Assembly: GCA_044867925.1 (NCBI GenBank)
Contig: JBIOVV010000070.1
Coordinates: 1-62,551 of the forward strand
Reading direction: 5' to 3'
Source of the DNA: VRUE01 sp044867925
GTDB taxonomy: Bacteria > Actinomycetota > Thermoleophilia > Solirubrobacterales > 70-9
DNA: 62,551 nt
Part shown: piece after piece, positions 1 to 7,709 of the stretch
How the letters are laid out: every line of letters begins with the position of its first letter
How positions within the stretch are numbered: the stretch's first letter is position 1
Position numbers and translations under genes: made by a program
The notes under the pieces: generated by a model
What the model saw: only the letters and a program-made list of their open reading frames with translations
Databases searched by the model: none
Told to the model about the DNA's origin: nothing

Positions 1-859
1 GCCCACCGCCCTGGGCCAAGACAATCGCCACCGCCGCAAGCAGGAAGAAGATCCCGACGATGTCGTTACGCGCCTCCCCGGCTTGGTCGCTAAGCGCGGG
101 AACGCTCAACGCGATCGCCGTCAACGACAGGGATGCCGGAGCCACCTTGTAGGGACGCCCAATGCACCAGCCAGCCAGCAGGCAACCCACGAACCAGCCG
201 AGATTCAGCAACGGCGACAGGACGTCTCGATCGAACGCGAGCATCCCGACGGCATGCACCACCTCCGAATTAGCCGGATAGAACCAAGCCAGGAATTGCG
301 GCGCGATGAAGTGCAGCCCCCACGTATCGCCACCCTGAAAGAACCCCGCCGCAAACGGCCCGTGGTACCAGGTCGAATCGAACCCGGTCATCCCCGTCCC
401 TAGCTTCGTCTTTACCTCCAGGCCGAACTTGACCACCGCGACCGCCGCGATCCCCAGGGCAACCAGCGTCGCCGGCGAGGGACGGCTGGGGGGTCCCTCT
501 CGCTTGCTGGGCTTTTCGCCTTCAAGTGGGCAGCGCTCGCTGAGCGGTCTGTGCGAAAAGCAGGACGCCGCTGCACGAGAGGGACCCCCCAGCCGTCCCC
601 CCATCGCCACCCTGAGCCCCGCCCCAACCACGATCACGACGGCGAGATACGGACCGATCTCCAGCCAGCCGAACGCGCCAAGGAGCTCCGCGACCCAAAG
701 CACTCCGGCTATGGCAAGGACGGCGGCGACGAGTTGGGCCGAAAGGCCGGAGAGCTCAGGCATCAGCTTGCGCCTGGCCGACGTGGCTCCGAGCCAGGCG
801 AAGCCGACGATCAGGCACAGCACGGCGACCCCGAGCAGGTAGCGGCCGAGGTCGAGCAT
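1..859 (-). CDS. Polytopic membrane protein, probable GT-C type glycosyltransferase (C-terminus beyond window)
   Basis: From an ATG at 859, directly abutting the murJ stop codon, a minus-strand frame stays open to the window edge (286 codons). It opens with several hydrophobic helices, then a polar loop at about residues 88-132 generated by an inverted repeat (479-599), then more helices. The segment GFDSTWYHGP, an acidic residue and YH in a large loop after a helix, resembles ArnT/PMT-like GT-C enzymes that use polyprenyl-linked sugars outside the membrane. Coupling to murJ fits an envelope-polymer role. The family is inferred from pattern only; the reading frame itself is clear, with high GC at third positions and no stops. 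Confidence 0.7.
   Translation of the reverse strand, partial: MLDLGRYLLGVAVLCLIVGFAWLGATSARRKLMPELSGLSAQLVAAVLAIAGVLWVAELLGAFGWLEIGPYLAVVIVVGAGLRVAMGGRLGGPSRAAASCFSHRPLSERCPLEGEKPSKREGPPSRPSPATLVALGIAAVAVVKFGLEVKTKLGTGMTGFDSTWYHGPFAAGFFQGGDTWGLHFIAPQFLAWFYPANSEVVHAVGMLAFDRDVLSPLLNLGWFVGCLLAGWCIGRPYKVAPASLSLTAIALSVPALSDQAGEARNDIVGIFFLLAAVAIVLAQGGG
479..599. repeat. Nested inverted repeat inside a coding frame
   Basis: The arms 479-502 and 576-599 are a perfect 24-bp inverted repeat. A second nested pair, GCTTTTCGC (511-519) and GCGAAAAGC (553-561), lies inside. The membrane-protein frame reads through the whole element without a stop and turns it into a polar loop. It shares its architecture (GC arms with a G-run, inner GCTTTT/GC arms) with the element at 52410-52516. 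Confidence 0.8.
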
Positions 860-2536
860 CTAGCGCCGCCGCAGGAGGCGGGTGATCTGCTCCAGCTCTG
901 CTATCCGCAGCAGCTTGGCCATCCCCAGGTAGACCAACCCCCCCAGTGCCAGGCCGACGCCCAGCGAGACGATCTGGCCGACCAAGCCGCGGCCGAGGGC
1001 GCTGTCGAGCACGTCCCAGACGCCGAAGCTGACCGCCGCGAGCGCCGCGGCGGCGACCGTGATCCGGATCGCCGTCTCGAGCAGGCGGCCGAGCTCGAGG
1101 CCGGCGAGAATGCGGCGCAGGATGATGGTCTGGAGCGCGACGCTGGCGGCGGTCGCGAGCGCGGTGGAGGCGACGATGCCGCCCACGCCCAGGTGGTAGA
1201 GACCGAGCGCTGCCAAGGCCGTGATGGCGAGGTTGGCGGCCGCGATCCCGGTCGGCACCCAGGGCCGCTGCAGGCTGAAGAAGGTGCGGGTGAGGAGCAG
1301 GAAGAGGCCGTTGGTCGGCAGCGAGAAGGCGAACCAGAAGAGCGCGGTGGCGACCAGCGTCGTCTGCTCGGGGGTGAACTCGCCACGCTGGTAGACGAGC
1401 CGGATCATCGGCTCGGAGAGGACCAGCACCGCCGCCGCCGCCGGCACCAGGACGAAGAGGATCTGGCGCATGCCGTTGGCCATCGTCGCCCGCAGGTTCT
1501 CGAGCTCGCCGCGGGAAGCGAAGCGGGCGAGGGTCGGGAAGAGCACGGTCGCGATCGCGACCGAGAAGATTCCCTGCGGCAGCTGGTAGATGCGGAACGC
1601 CTTGTCGATCGCCGCCGGCGACTGATCGCTGACGAAGGTGGCGAAGAAGCTGTTGATCAGCAGGTTGAAGTTGATCAGGCCGAGGCTGATCGTCACCGGC
1701 AGCATCAGCAGCAGCACCCGCCGCACGTCGGGGTTGCGCCACTCGAAGCTCCACTCGAACTTGAACGGCGTGTTGCGCAGGTCGAAGGTCGGGATCAGCA
1801 GCTGGACGAGGGTGCCGACCAGGATTCCGATCGCGTAGGCGTAGATCCGGTCCTGGCCCTCGAACATCGGCGCGACGAGGACTACCACGGCGATGATCGT
1901 CAGGTTCCAGAAGAGCGGTGAGATCGCGAAGGCGCCGAAGCGGTCGTAGCTGTTGAGGATGCCGACGACGACGCCGCTGACCCCGAGCAGGATCAGGATC
2001 GGGAAGAGGACCTGCGAGAGGGTGATCGTGAGGTCGAGGATCTCGCCCTCGAAGCCGGGCGCGAAGAGCGGCATGACGAAGGAGGCGGTGAGCACGAAGA
2101 GCGCCGTGATCGCGCCGAGCACGAGGGTGACGAGGAGCAGCAGCGTCGAGGCGAGGCGAAAGGCCTCGCGGTAGTTCTTGCGCTCGAGCTGCTCGGTGAA
2201 GATCGGCACGAAGGCCGGCTGCAGGGCCGCGTCGGCGAACAGAGCGCGAACCAGGTTGGGTACCTGGAAGGCGATCGTGAAGGCCGACATGGGGCCCGAT
2301 ACGCCGTAATAGGAGGCAGCGACGATCTCGCGGCCCAGGCCGGCGATGCGCGAGGCGGCGGTCGCTACGGAGAAGAACGCGGTCGAACGGGCGATGCGGC
2401 CGGCCTGGCGGTTGGGAGACGGGTTTTCGCTCGGTTCCTCGCCGGGGGCGAAGGCCTCGGCATCGCGCACGGCCGCCTCGCTGGCAAGTGCCTCGGCGTC
2501 GCGGTCGGGACTGTCGGGTGCCTTGGGCGTCTCCAA
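860..2536 (-). CDS. murJ: Lipid II flippase MurJ
   Basis: 558 aa integral membrane protein of the MOP/MATE superfamily (MviN/MurJ), which moves lipid II across the cytoplasmic membrane for peptidoglycan synthesis. About 50 charged N-terminal residues (rich in D, E, A) precede the first helix; the conserved segment SRIAGLGREIVAASYYG follows, then about 14 hydrophobic helices with Arg/Asp residues typical of the central cavity. The length is normal for the family. The ATG at 2536 lies in a short divergent region facing rpsT. The downstream gene starts right after the stop, so the two are probably co-transcribed. Confidence 0.95.
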   Translation of the reverse strand: METPKAPDSPDRDAEALASEAAVRDAEAFAPGEEPSENPSPNRQAGRIARSTAFFSVATAASRIAGLGREIVAASYYGVSGPMSAFTIAFQVPNLVRALFADAALQPAFVPIFTEQLERKNYREAFRLASTLLLLVTLVLGAITALFVLTASFVMPLFAPGFEGEILDLTITLSQVLFPILILLGVSGVVVGILNSYDRFGAFAISPLFWNLTIIAVVVLVAPMFEGQDRIYAYAIGILVGTLVQLLIPTFDLRNTPFKFEWSFEWRNPDVRRVLLLMLPVTISLGLINFNLLINSFFATFVSDQSPAAIDKAFRIYQLPQGIFSVAIATVLFPTLARFASRGELENLRATMANGMRQILFVLVPAAAAVLVLSEPMIRLVYQRGEFTPEQTTLVATALFWFAFSLPTNGLFLLLTRTFFSLQRPWVPTGIAAANLAITALAALGLYHLGVGGIVASTALATAASVALQTIILRRILAGLELGRLLETAIRITVAAAALAAVSFGVWDVLDSALGRGLVGQIVSLGVGLALGGLVYLGMAKLLRIAELEQITRLLRRR

Positions 2537-2603
2537 GCTTGGTCTCAGTCGCTATAGTCGGCGGCCGCCTGAGGGGGCTCGCGCCCGCGCAGGCACACGA
2601 CTC

Positions 2604-2861
2604 ATGGCCAACATAGCCTCACAGAAGAAGCGGATCCTACGCAGCGAGCGCGAGCGTACGGAGAACCGCCTGCTCACGAGCACGGTGAAGACCTACTTCC
2701 GCCGGCTCGAAGCCGCCGTGGAGGCGGGCGACGCGAGCAAGACCGAGGCAGAGCACAAGGTCCTGGTCTCGAAAATCGACAAGGCCGTCCAGAAGGGCGC
2801 CATGCACAAGAACACCGGCGCCCGCAAGAAGTCCAGAGCCGCGCGAATCACCAGCGCCTAG
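2604..2861 (+). CDS. rpsT: 30S ribosomal protein S20
   Basis: 85 aa, very basic, starting MANIASQKKRILRSERE and ending in an Ala/Lys/Arg-rich helix: the standard S20 pattern of a helical bundle binding the 5' and 3' minor domains of 16S rRNA. The ATG at 2604 gives the expected N-terminus; the frame is open further upstream but only into sequence antisense to murJ. It is the only plus-strand core gene in the first 16 kb and is monocistronic. Its stop is followed at once by a repeat element (2864-2912), and holA converges on it. Confidence 0.95.
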   Translation: MANIASQKKRILRSERERTENRLLTSTVKTYFRRLEAAVEAGDASKTEAEHKVLVSKIDKAVQKGAMHKNTGARKKSRAARITSA

Positions 2862-2863
2862 CG

Positions 2864-2912
2864 GCGTCCTCGATCGGCTCGCAGGCAAAGCACGCCCCGC
2901 GCTCCCTGCGTC
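2864..2912 (-). repeat. Repeat copy 1 with conserved ends (GACGCAGGGAGC ... GAGGACGC)
   Basis: On the minus strand, GACGCAGGGAGC (2912-2901), a variable GC-rich middle with GCGAGC, then GAGGACGC (2871-2864). It fills the gap between the convergent rpsT and holA. Related copies are at 51359-51405 and 60855-60900. It may act as a bidirectional terminator or be a dispersed palindromic element. Confidence 0.6.
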
Positions 2913-2915
2913 TCG

Positions 2916-3893
2916 CTATGCGCTGGCGCTCGCCCGGCGCAATGCCAGCGTCAGCGCAAGCTCGTCGCCGTAGTCCGCACCGCCGCGACACCAGACCTCG
3001 AGGTCGGCGAGGGCCATCGTCGCCGCCTGGAGCCGGTCGAGATCCGTCTTGCCCAGTCGAGCGACGAGCTGCTTGGCGGCATAGGGGTGCATCCCCAGGC
3101 CGGACTCGACCTGCCTGGGGGGGACTCCCTCCTCGAGCTGGGCTGCCGCCGTGCAGGCCTTGCGCAGGCGGGAGGCGAGACCGTAGATCAAGCCGGTCAC
3201 GTTCTCACCCTGGGAGATCAGGCGCTCCGCCAGCGAGGCGGCCTTGGCGGCATCGCGTTCGAGCAGGGCATCGGAGAGAGCCCATACCGCCGCCTCGGAG
3301 GTGTCGGAAACCATCGCGTCGAGATCGGCGGCGGACACGCTTCCCCCCTCCCCCGCCCAGAGCGCCAGGCGCTCCAGCTCATTGCGCAGGCGAACCGGGC
3401 CTGCACCCATGCGATCGACGAGCAGACGGGCGGCGGCGGGCTCGAGGGAGAAGCCGAGACGCTTCGCGTCGGCGACGAGGATGCGGGGCATGTCCCTCGC
3501 CTTTGGCGCCTCGAACTCGTGGATCTCGCCTTTCGCGGCCTTCACCGCCTTGCTCAGCTTCGCCGGTGCCTTGGCGCGGGCGATGAGGACCACCGTCAGG
3601 TCCGGCGGAAGCGCCCCTAGGGCGGCGACAACCGCCTCCAGCTGGCGATCGCGCCAACGATCGACGCCGTCGGCGAGCAGATAGCGACGCGTCTCGGTCA
3701 GCGACATCGCCGGGATCGCGGCCAGGAGCGCCTCGTGGTCGGGACCGCCCCTGCCCTCGCCGGGCTCGAAGACCTGGAGCGCAGCGGCGCCGCCGTCACC
3801 TTCGGCGCGGGCGCGCAGGCGGGCGCGGGTAGCGTCGATCTTCGCCTGGTCAGTGCCAGCGATCAGGTACAGCGATGCCAAGCCCTCGGCCAC
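2916..3893 (-). CDS. holA: DNA polymerase III subunit delta
   Basis: 325 aa clamp-loader subunit that opens the beta sliding clamp. It begins SLYLIAGTDQAKIDATRARL, the usual start of the delta AAA+-like domain (degenerate, without a working Walker A), and continues to the C-terminal helical domain with DTSEAAVWALSDALLERD and NVTGLIYGLASRLRK, both typical of HolA. I chose the GTG at 3893, 11-12 bases after the preceding gene's stop; the frame is open upstream, but that part is Pro/Arg-rich antisense-like sequence. It follows comEA-comEC, the usual order in many bacteria. Confidence 0.9.
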   Translation of the reverse strand: MAEGLASLYLIAGTDQAKIDATRARLRARAEGDGGAAALQVFEPGEGRGGPDHEALLAAIPAMSLTETRRYLLADGVDRWRDRQLEAVVAALGALPPDLTVVLIARAKAPAKLSKAVKAAKGEIHEFEAPKARDMPRILVADAKRLGFSLEPAAARLLVDRMGAGPVRLRNELERLALWAGEGGSVSAADLDAMVSDTSEAAVWALSDALLERDAAKAASLAERLISQGENVTGLIYGLASRLRKACTAAAQLEEGVPPRQVESGLGMHPYAAKQLVARLGKTDLDRLQAATMALADLEVWCRGGADYGDELALTLALRRASASA

Positions 3894-3904
3894 GAGGGGC
3901 GAGT

Positions 3905-4705
3905 CTAGTGACGGCCCTGGCCTGCTCTTGCGGCGTCGGCGGCTTCCTTCGCCGCGGCGGGGTTCGAAGCTGCCGGCGCACCGCTCGTAGGTGCGGCAGG
4001 CGCGGCGGTGCTTTCGTCCCGATGGGCCTTGACGCTCGCCGATTCGCCCGACTTCGAGGCAGAGGAGGAGGGGTCCTTGCCGGCGGCGGCCTGCTGGCCC
4101 TGCGATTTCGCCCCGGCGAGACCTGCCGCCCTGCCGCTGTCGCTCGAAGCCTTGGACGCCCCGACGGTCGTCGCCGTGCTTTCCACGCCGGCCGTGGTCG
4201 GACTGGAGGGCGCCGGGACCGATACAACCGGGGCCGGTTCGCTCGGCGGTGGCGAGGGAGAAGGCGTCGGCGGCGGGCCGGCCCCGGGATTCGGCGATGC
4301 CGATGGGGTGCCGGCCAACTCGCGCGAGCCACCCAGCCGCGACTCGCCAGGGCTTTTGCGCGACGAGCGCTGCCTGGTGCCCTCGGCGGCCCCCGCGGCG
4401 GCGCGACCGCCTTTGCCCCGCCTGCCAACCACCCCGGAGCGCCCTCGCGGCGCCGGCTGGGTCAGCGCCAGCCCATCCTGGACCATGACCTTGGCGGGCC
4501 CGGCGGGCAGCGGACCGCTCAGCCCGGCGGGCCAGCCGAGCTGGGAGATGAAGACGACGAGACCGAAACCGACCGCGCCGATCAGGGCGATCAGGGCGAG
4601 CGAGGCTCTGCGCAGCCTCAGCAGCATGCTGTCCTGGGCCAGGCTCAAACCGCCGAGCGAGCGAGACAGGGCTTGTCCGACTCTGGAGAGCACCTTTACG
4701 CCCAT
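3905..4705 (-). CDS. Single-pass membrane protein with long Pro/Ser/Ala-rich tail, function unknown
   Basis: 266 aa. Residues 1-30 are basic, one transmembrane helix lies at about 33-55 (ALIALIGAVGFGLVVFIS), and the remaining 200 residues are low-complexity P/S/A/G with scattered basic residues, so likely disordered. If oriented N-in, the tail is outside the membrane. It lies between comEC and holA with short gaps, so it is probably co-transcribed. The placement could suggest an accessory envelope or DNA-uptake role, but I recognise no domain. High GC at third positions supports it as a real gene. Confidence 0.6.
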   Translation of the reverse strand: MGVKVLSRVGQALSRSLGGLSLAQDSMLLRLRRASLALIALIGAVGFGLVVFISQLGWPAGLSGPLPAGPAKVMVQDGLALTQPAPRGRSGVVGRRGKGGRAAAGAAEGTRQRSSRKSPGESRLGGSRELAGTPSASPNPGAGPPPTPSPSPPPSEPAPVVSVPAPSSPTTAGVESTATTVGASKASSDSGRAAGLAGAKSQGQQAAAGKDPSSSASKSGESASVKAHRDESTAAPAAPTSGAPAASNPAAAKEAADAARAGQGRH

Positions 4706-4781
4706 CGGTTCCAGTCGCTGAGAGCAAGAGGGGGACCGCCGGGAAACCCCAATTTCGATTCGTCGATTCGTTTAGGCATCG

Positions 4782-6632
4782 TCAACCACCTGCCGCAACC
4801 GCGAAAGAATTCTTATCCACATCTAGGACTATGGTGCCAGCTTGGTCCGTTCGAAGCACTGGGACGTCATGCGCGGCAAGCTGGGCAAGCGTGGTCGGGT
4901 CCGGATGTCCATACGAATTTCCCTCTCCGACGGAGACCACCGCCAGTCGCGGCGAGGTTCGCTCGAGCAGGCCGCTGAGGCCGGCGTCCGCGCTGCCGTG
5001 GTGGGCGACCTTGAGCACGTCGACCGGACCTGGATCGATCGGCACTTCGGCCGCCTCGGCGTCGGCCGTGAGCAGCATCGAGAACCGCTTCCAGCGAGCG
5101 AGCAGGACGAGGGCCTGGGTATTCGGGTCAGCGCCGGCGAGTGGCTCTCCGAGCAAGGCAGCCGGGGGCCAAAGGACTTCGAGCCGTAGCTGACCGGCGG
5201 CGAGGCTGTCGCCCGCGGCGATCCGGCTGGGGGCGGCTTTGGCAGCGAGAGCCTGATCGCGCAGGTCGCGGCCGACGCGGGCGTAGAGCAGGCGTTCGAC
5301 CGGGAGCCGCCCCAGCAGCTCTTCGACCCCGCCGGCATGGTCGGACTGTTCGTGGGTGACGACGACGGCTCCCAGCGACCCCACCCCGGCGCTGCGCAAC
5401 CGGGCCGCCAGCCCATCGCCGTGCGGCCCACCGTCGACGAGCACCGCTGGGGCCGCCGCGGGCTGGAGGAGGATCGCATCCCCTTGGCCGATGTCGAGCA
5501 CCGATACGCGAAGGCCACCGGAGGGCGTAGCCGCAACACCCCCACTCCCACCCCCACGCCATCCGATCAAGAGGGCCACCGCCCCAATCGCCGCCGCGGC
5601 CAAAGCGCGCCCGGCGGGACGCCGCGGGGGCGATCGGCGGCGCAGCGAGGCGAGCCGGCGACGGCGCAGGAGAGCCGGGACCGCGAACGCTCCGGCCAGG
5701 AGACCCAGATAGGACGCGACCAGCCCGGAAAACCCGAGCTCCAGGCTCAGGTAAGCCCACTGCGGCCGGCCGCACCAGGCGGCAATCTGGGCGATGTAGG
5801 CGAGCAGGAGCGCCCCGATCGCGTTCGGGACCGCCGCCGGAAAAGCGGGGATCTGGCCTCCAAGCGAGACGAGCATGCCGAGCCACATCGCCGGCGCCAC
5901 CGCCGGCAGGGCCAGCAGGTTGGCGACCAGTGCCGTCGTCGAGAGAGCGCCGAAGTGGAAGGCAACCAGAGGCGCCGTCGAGAGCGTGGCGGCGATCGTC
6001 ACGGCCGTGCCCTCGGCCAGAGCCCACCGCCAGCCGCGCGATCCCGTTCGCATCGCGATCGCCTCCCGCAGGGGGGCGGCCAGCGCGAGAATGCCGAGCA
6101 CGGCGGCAAAGCTCAGCTGCCAGCCGACGTCGGAGCCGATACCGGGATCGATCGCCAGGGTGACGACGGCGGCAACGGCAAGCGCGTAGATACGCGAGGC
6201 GCGGCGCCCGGCAAGGGTGGCCAGCAGGCCGAGGGCGCCCATCACCCCGGCGCGCACGATCGACGGACCGCCGCCGGCCAACGGGACGTAGACGGCGATC
6301 GCGGCGAGAATCCAGACCAGCCGCGCTCGCAGTGGCATGCCGAGAGCGGCCAGCAAGGGCATCGCCAAGAGAGCGAGCAAGGCGATGTTCTGCCCCGAGA
6401 CCGCGAGCAGATGACTCAGCCCGGCACGGCGAAAGTCCTCGACCGTGGCGGCATCGATGCGCTCGTCCTCGCCGAGGACGAAGCCGCGCGCCAGCGCCGC
6501 CTCGCGGGGCGGCATGCCGCGGCCGAGCGCCGCCTCGGCTCGCCCCCGGATCTCGTCACGGTGGCCGAGCGCGAGGACAACCGCGATGAAGACGCCGAGG
6601 ACCAAGATCCCTGGGAGCCGGCCACTGCGCAT
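4782..6632 (-). CDS. comEC: DNA-uptake channel ComEC/Rec2 family
   Basis: 616 aa. The competence domain starts almost at once: LLAVSGQNIALLALL (the family LxxxSGxN motif), then about ten helices with GGGPSIVRAGVMG. A C-terminal metallo-beta-lactamase-like domain begins at VLDIGQGDAILLQ, with VVTHEQSDHAGG and KVAHHGSADAG as metal-site motifs. ComEC passes single-stranded DNA through the membrane during transformation. Many homologues carry an N-terminal DUF4131 (OB-like) domain that is missing here; the ATG at 6632 is 6 bases after the comEA stop. Part of comEA-comEC-(unknown)-holA. Confidence 0.93.
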   Translation of the reverse strand: MRSGRLPGILVLGVFIAVVLALGHRDEIRGRAEAALGRGMPPREAALARGFVLGEDERIDAATVEDFRRAGLSHLLAVSGQNIALLALLAMPLLAALGMPLRARLVWILAAIAVYVPLAGGGPSIVRAGVMGALGLLATLAGRRASRIYALAVAAVVTLAIDPGIGSDVGWQLSFAAVLGILALAAPLREAIAMRTGSRGWRWALAEGTAVTIAATLSTAPLVAFHFGALSTTALVANLLALPAVAPAMWLGMLVSLGGQIPAFPAAVPNAIGALLLAYIAQIAAWCGRPQWAYLSLELGFSGLVASYLGLLAGAFAVPALLRRRRLASLRRRSPPRRPAGRALAAAAIGAVALLIGWRGGGSGGVAATPSGGLRVSVLDIGQGDAILLQPAAAPAVLVDGGPHGDGLAARLRSAGVGSLGAVVVTHEQSDHAGGVEELLGRLPVERLLYARVGRDLRDQALAAKAAPSRIAAGDSLAAGQLRLEVLWPPAALLGEPLAGADPNTQALVLLARWKRFSMLLTADAEAAEVPIDPGPVDVLKVAHHGSADAGLSGLLERTSPRLAVVSVGEGNSYGHPDPTTLAQLAAHDVPVLRTDQAGTIVLDVDKNSFAVAAGG

Positions 6633-6638
6633 CGCGAG

Positions 6639-7214
6639 CTAGGGCTGCAGACGCGAGCGCAGCGACTCCATCGTCGCCGGCCCGATCCCGCTCACCTGGT
6701 CGAGCTGGTCGATCGATGAGAGGCCGCCGTGTTCGTCGCGGAAGTCGATGATGTCCTGTGCCGTCACCGGCCCGATCCCCTCGATCGTGTCGAGCTCCTC
6801 GACCGTGGCCATGCCGAGGCTGATCGGCCCTTCCTCGCCTGCCACTCCGGTGATCGGCGCTCCCGCCGGCACCCGTTTCGGCACCACCACCTGCTGGCCG
6901 TCGGCAAGCCGGGCCGCCAGGTTGATCGCTTCCAGCAGGGCCCCTGCGGTGGCTCCTCCCGCCCGCTCCACGGCATCCGTCACCCGTGCCCCGACCGGCA
7001 GCCGGTAGACCCCCGGCCGCGCCACGGCCCCGGTGACGTCGACGACGACATCCCCACCGGACCCGCTGCTGTCGAGAGTGAGCTCCTTACCGCCGGCGGA
7101 GCCGAATGACGAGCCGGCGTCGCCCTCCGCCCGAATGGCTCTGGCACCGAGCAGGAGCAGAGCGATTGCGACGGCGCCGTAGACGGCGATCTGGGACCTG
7201 CTGAGCTCGGGCAT
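6639..7214 (-). CDS. comEA: Competence DNA-binding protein ComEA
   Basis: 191 aa. It has an N-terminal membrane anchor (about residues 7-27), a SLBB-like domain (VDVTGAVARPGVYRLP ... GARVTDAVERAGG) and a C-terminal helix-hairpin-helix pair: VEELDTIEGIGPVTAQDI and IDQLDQVSGIGPATMESL. This is the family layout for the surface protein that binds incoming double-stranded DNA and hands it to ComEC, which follows 6 bases downstream. Confidence 0.93.
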   Translation of the reverse strand: MPELSRSQIAVYGAVAIALLLLGARAIRAEGDAGSSFGSAGGKELTLDSSGSGGDVVVDVTGAVARPGVYRLPVGARVTDAVERAGGATAGALLEAINLAARLADGQQVVVPKRVPAGAPITGVAGEEGPISLGMATVEELDTIEGIGPVTAQDIIDFRDEHGGLSSIDQLDQVSGIGPATMESLRSRLQP

Positions 7215-7271
7215 GGCCCGAACCGTTCATGACCTCGGCGCGCCCGTGGCGCGCACACTCACACGAGTGCG

Positions 7272-7667
7272 TTACAGATCCTCGTCGTCGTAGCCCGCAA
7301 CCTCCGCGAGCTGATCGCTGTAGAGCTCGGCGGCGGCAACGGGCGGCGACTGCACCGAGATGCAGGCGAGCTCGGCGTCGCCGTCGTTGGCGATCGAGTG
7401 CTCGGTCGCCGGCGGCACGAGGATCAGATCGCCCTCGGCGACCTGCTGCGTGTCGCCCGCGACCGACATCGTGCCGCGGCCGCGCACCACCACATAGGCC
7501 TGCTCGGCCTGCTCGTCGGAGCGCAGCGTCTGCTCCGCGCCGGAGGGAAGCTCGATCCAGGTCACCGAGAGGTTGCGCGAGCCGAGTTCGCCGGCATCCA
7601 TGAGGACGCGGGTGCGCAGGCGGTGCCATTCCTCCACCGAGGCCTCGGCATGTCGTCTGACCAGCAC
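7272..7667 (-). CDS. Single-domain cupin protein
   Basis: 131 aa with the cupin beta-barrel pattern: QAYVVVRGRGTMSVAGD (motif 1 region) and GDLILVPPATEHSIAND (motif 2, PxxxxH). An N-terminal region (RHAEASVEEWHRLRTRVLM) precedes the barrel. Cupins bind a metal or small ligand; the substrate cannot be told from sequence. It lies between comEA and leuS with gaps of about 40-60 bases. The ATG at 7667 gives a compact start. Confidence 0.75.
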   Translation of the reverse strand: MLVRRHAEASVEEWHRLRTRVLMDAGELGSRNLSVTWIELPSGAEQTLRSDEQAEQAYVVVRGRGTMSVAGDTQQVAEGDLILVPPATEHSIANDGDAELACISVQSPPVAAAELYSDQLAEVAGYDDEDL

Positions 7668-7709
7668 GGCGGCTTTGTACCAGATAAGTGTGAGTGGAAC
7701 CGTGGCCGC

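Noticed and set aside
4707..4781. A small gene or RNA upstream of the Pro/Ser/Ala-rich protein gene
   Set aside because: Only 75 bases, no hairpin plus T-run and no credible reading frame.
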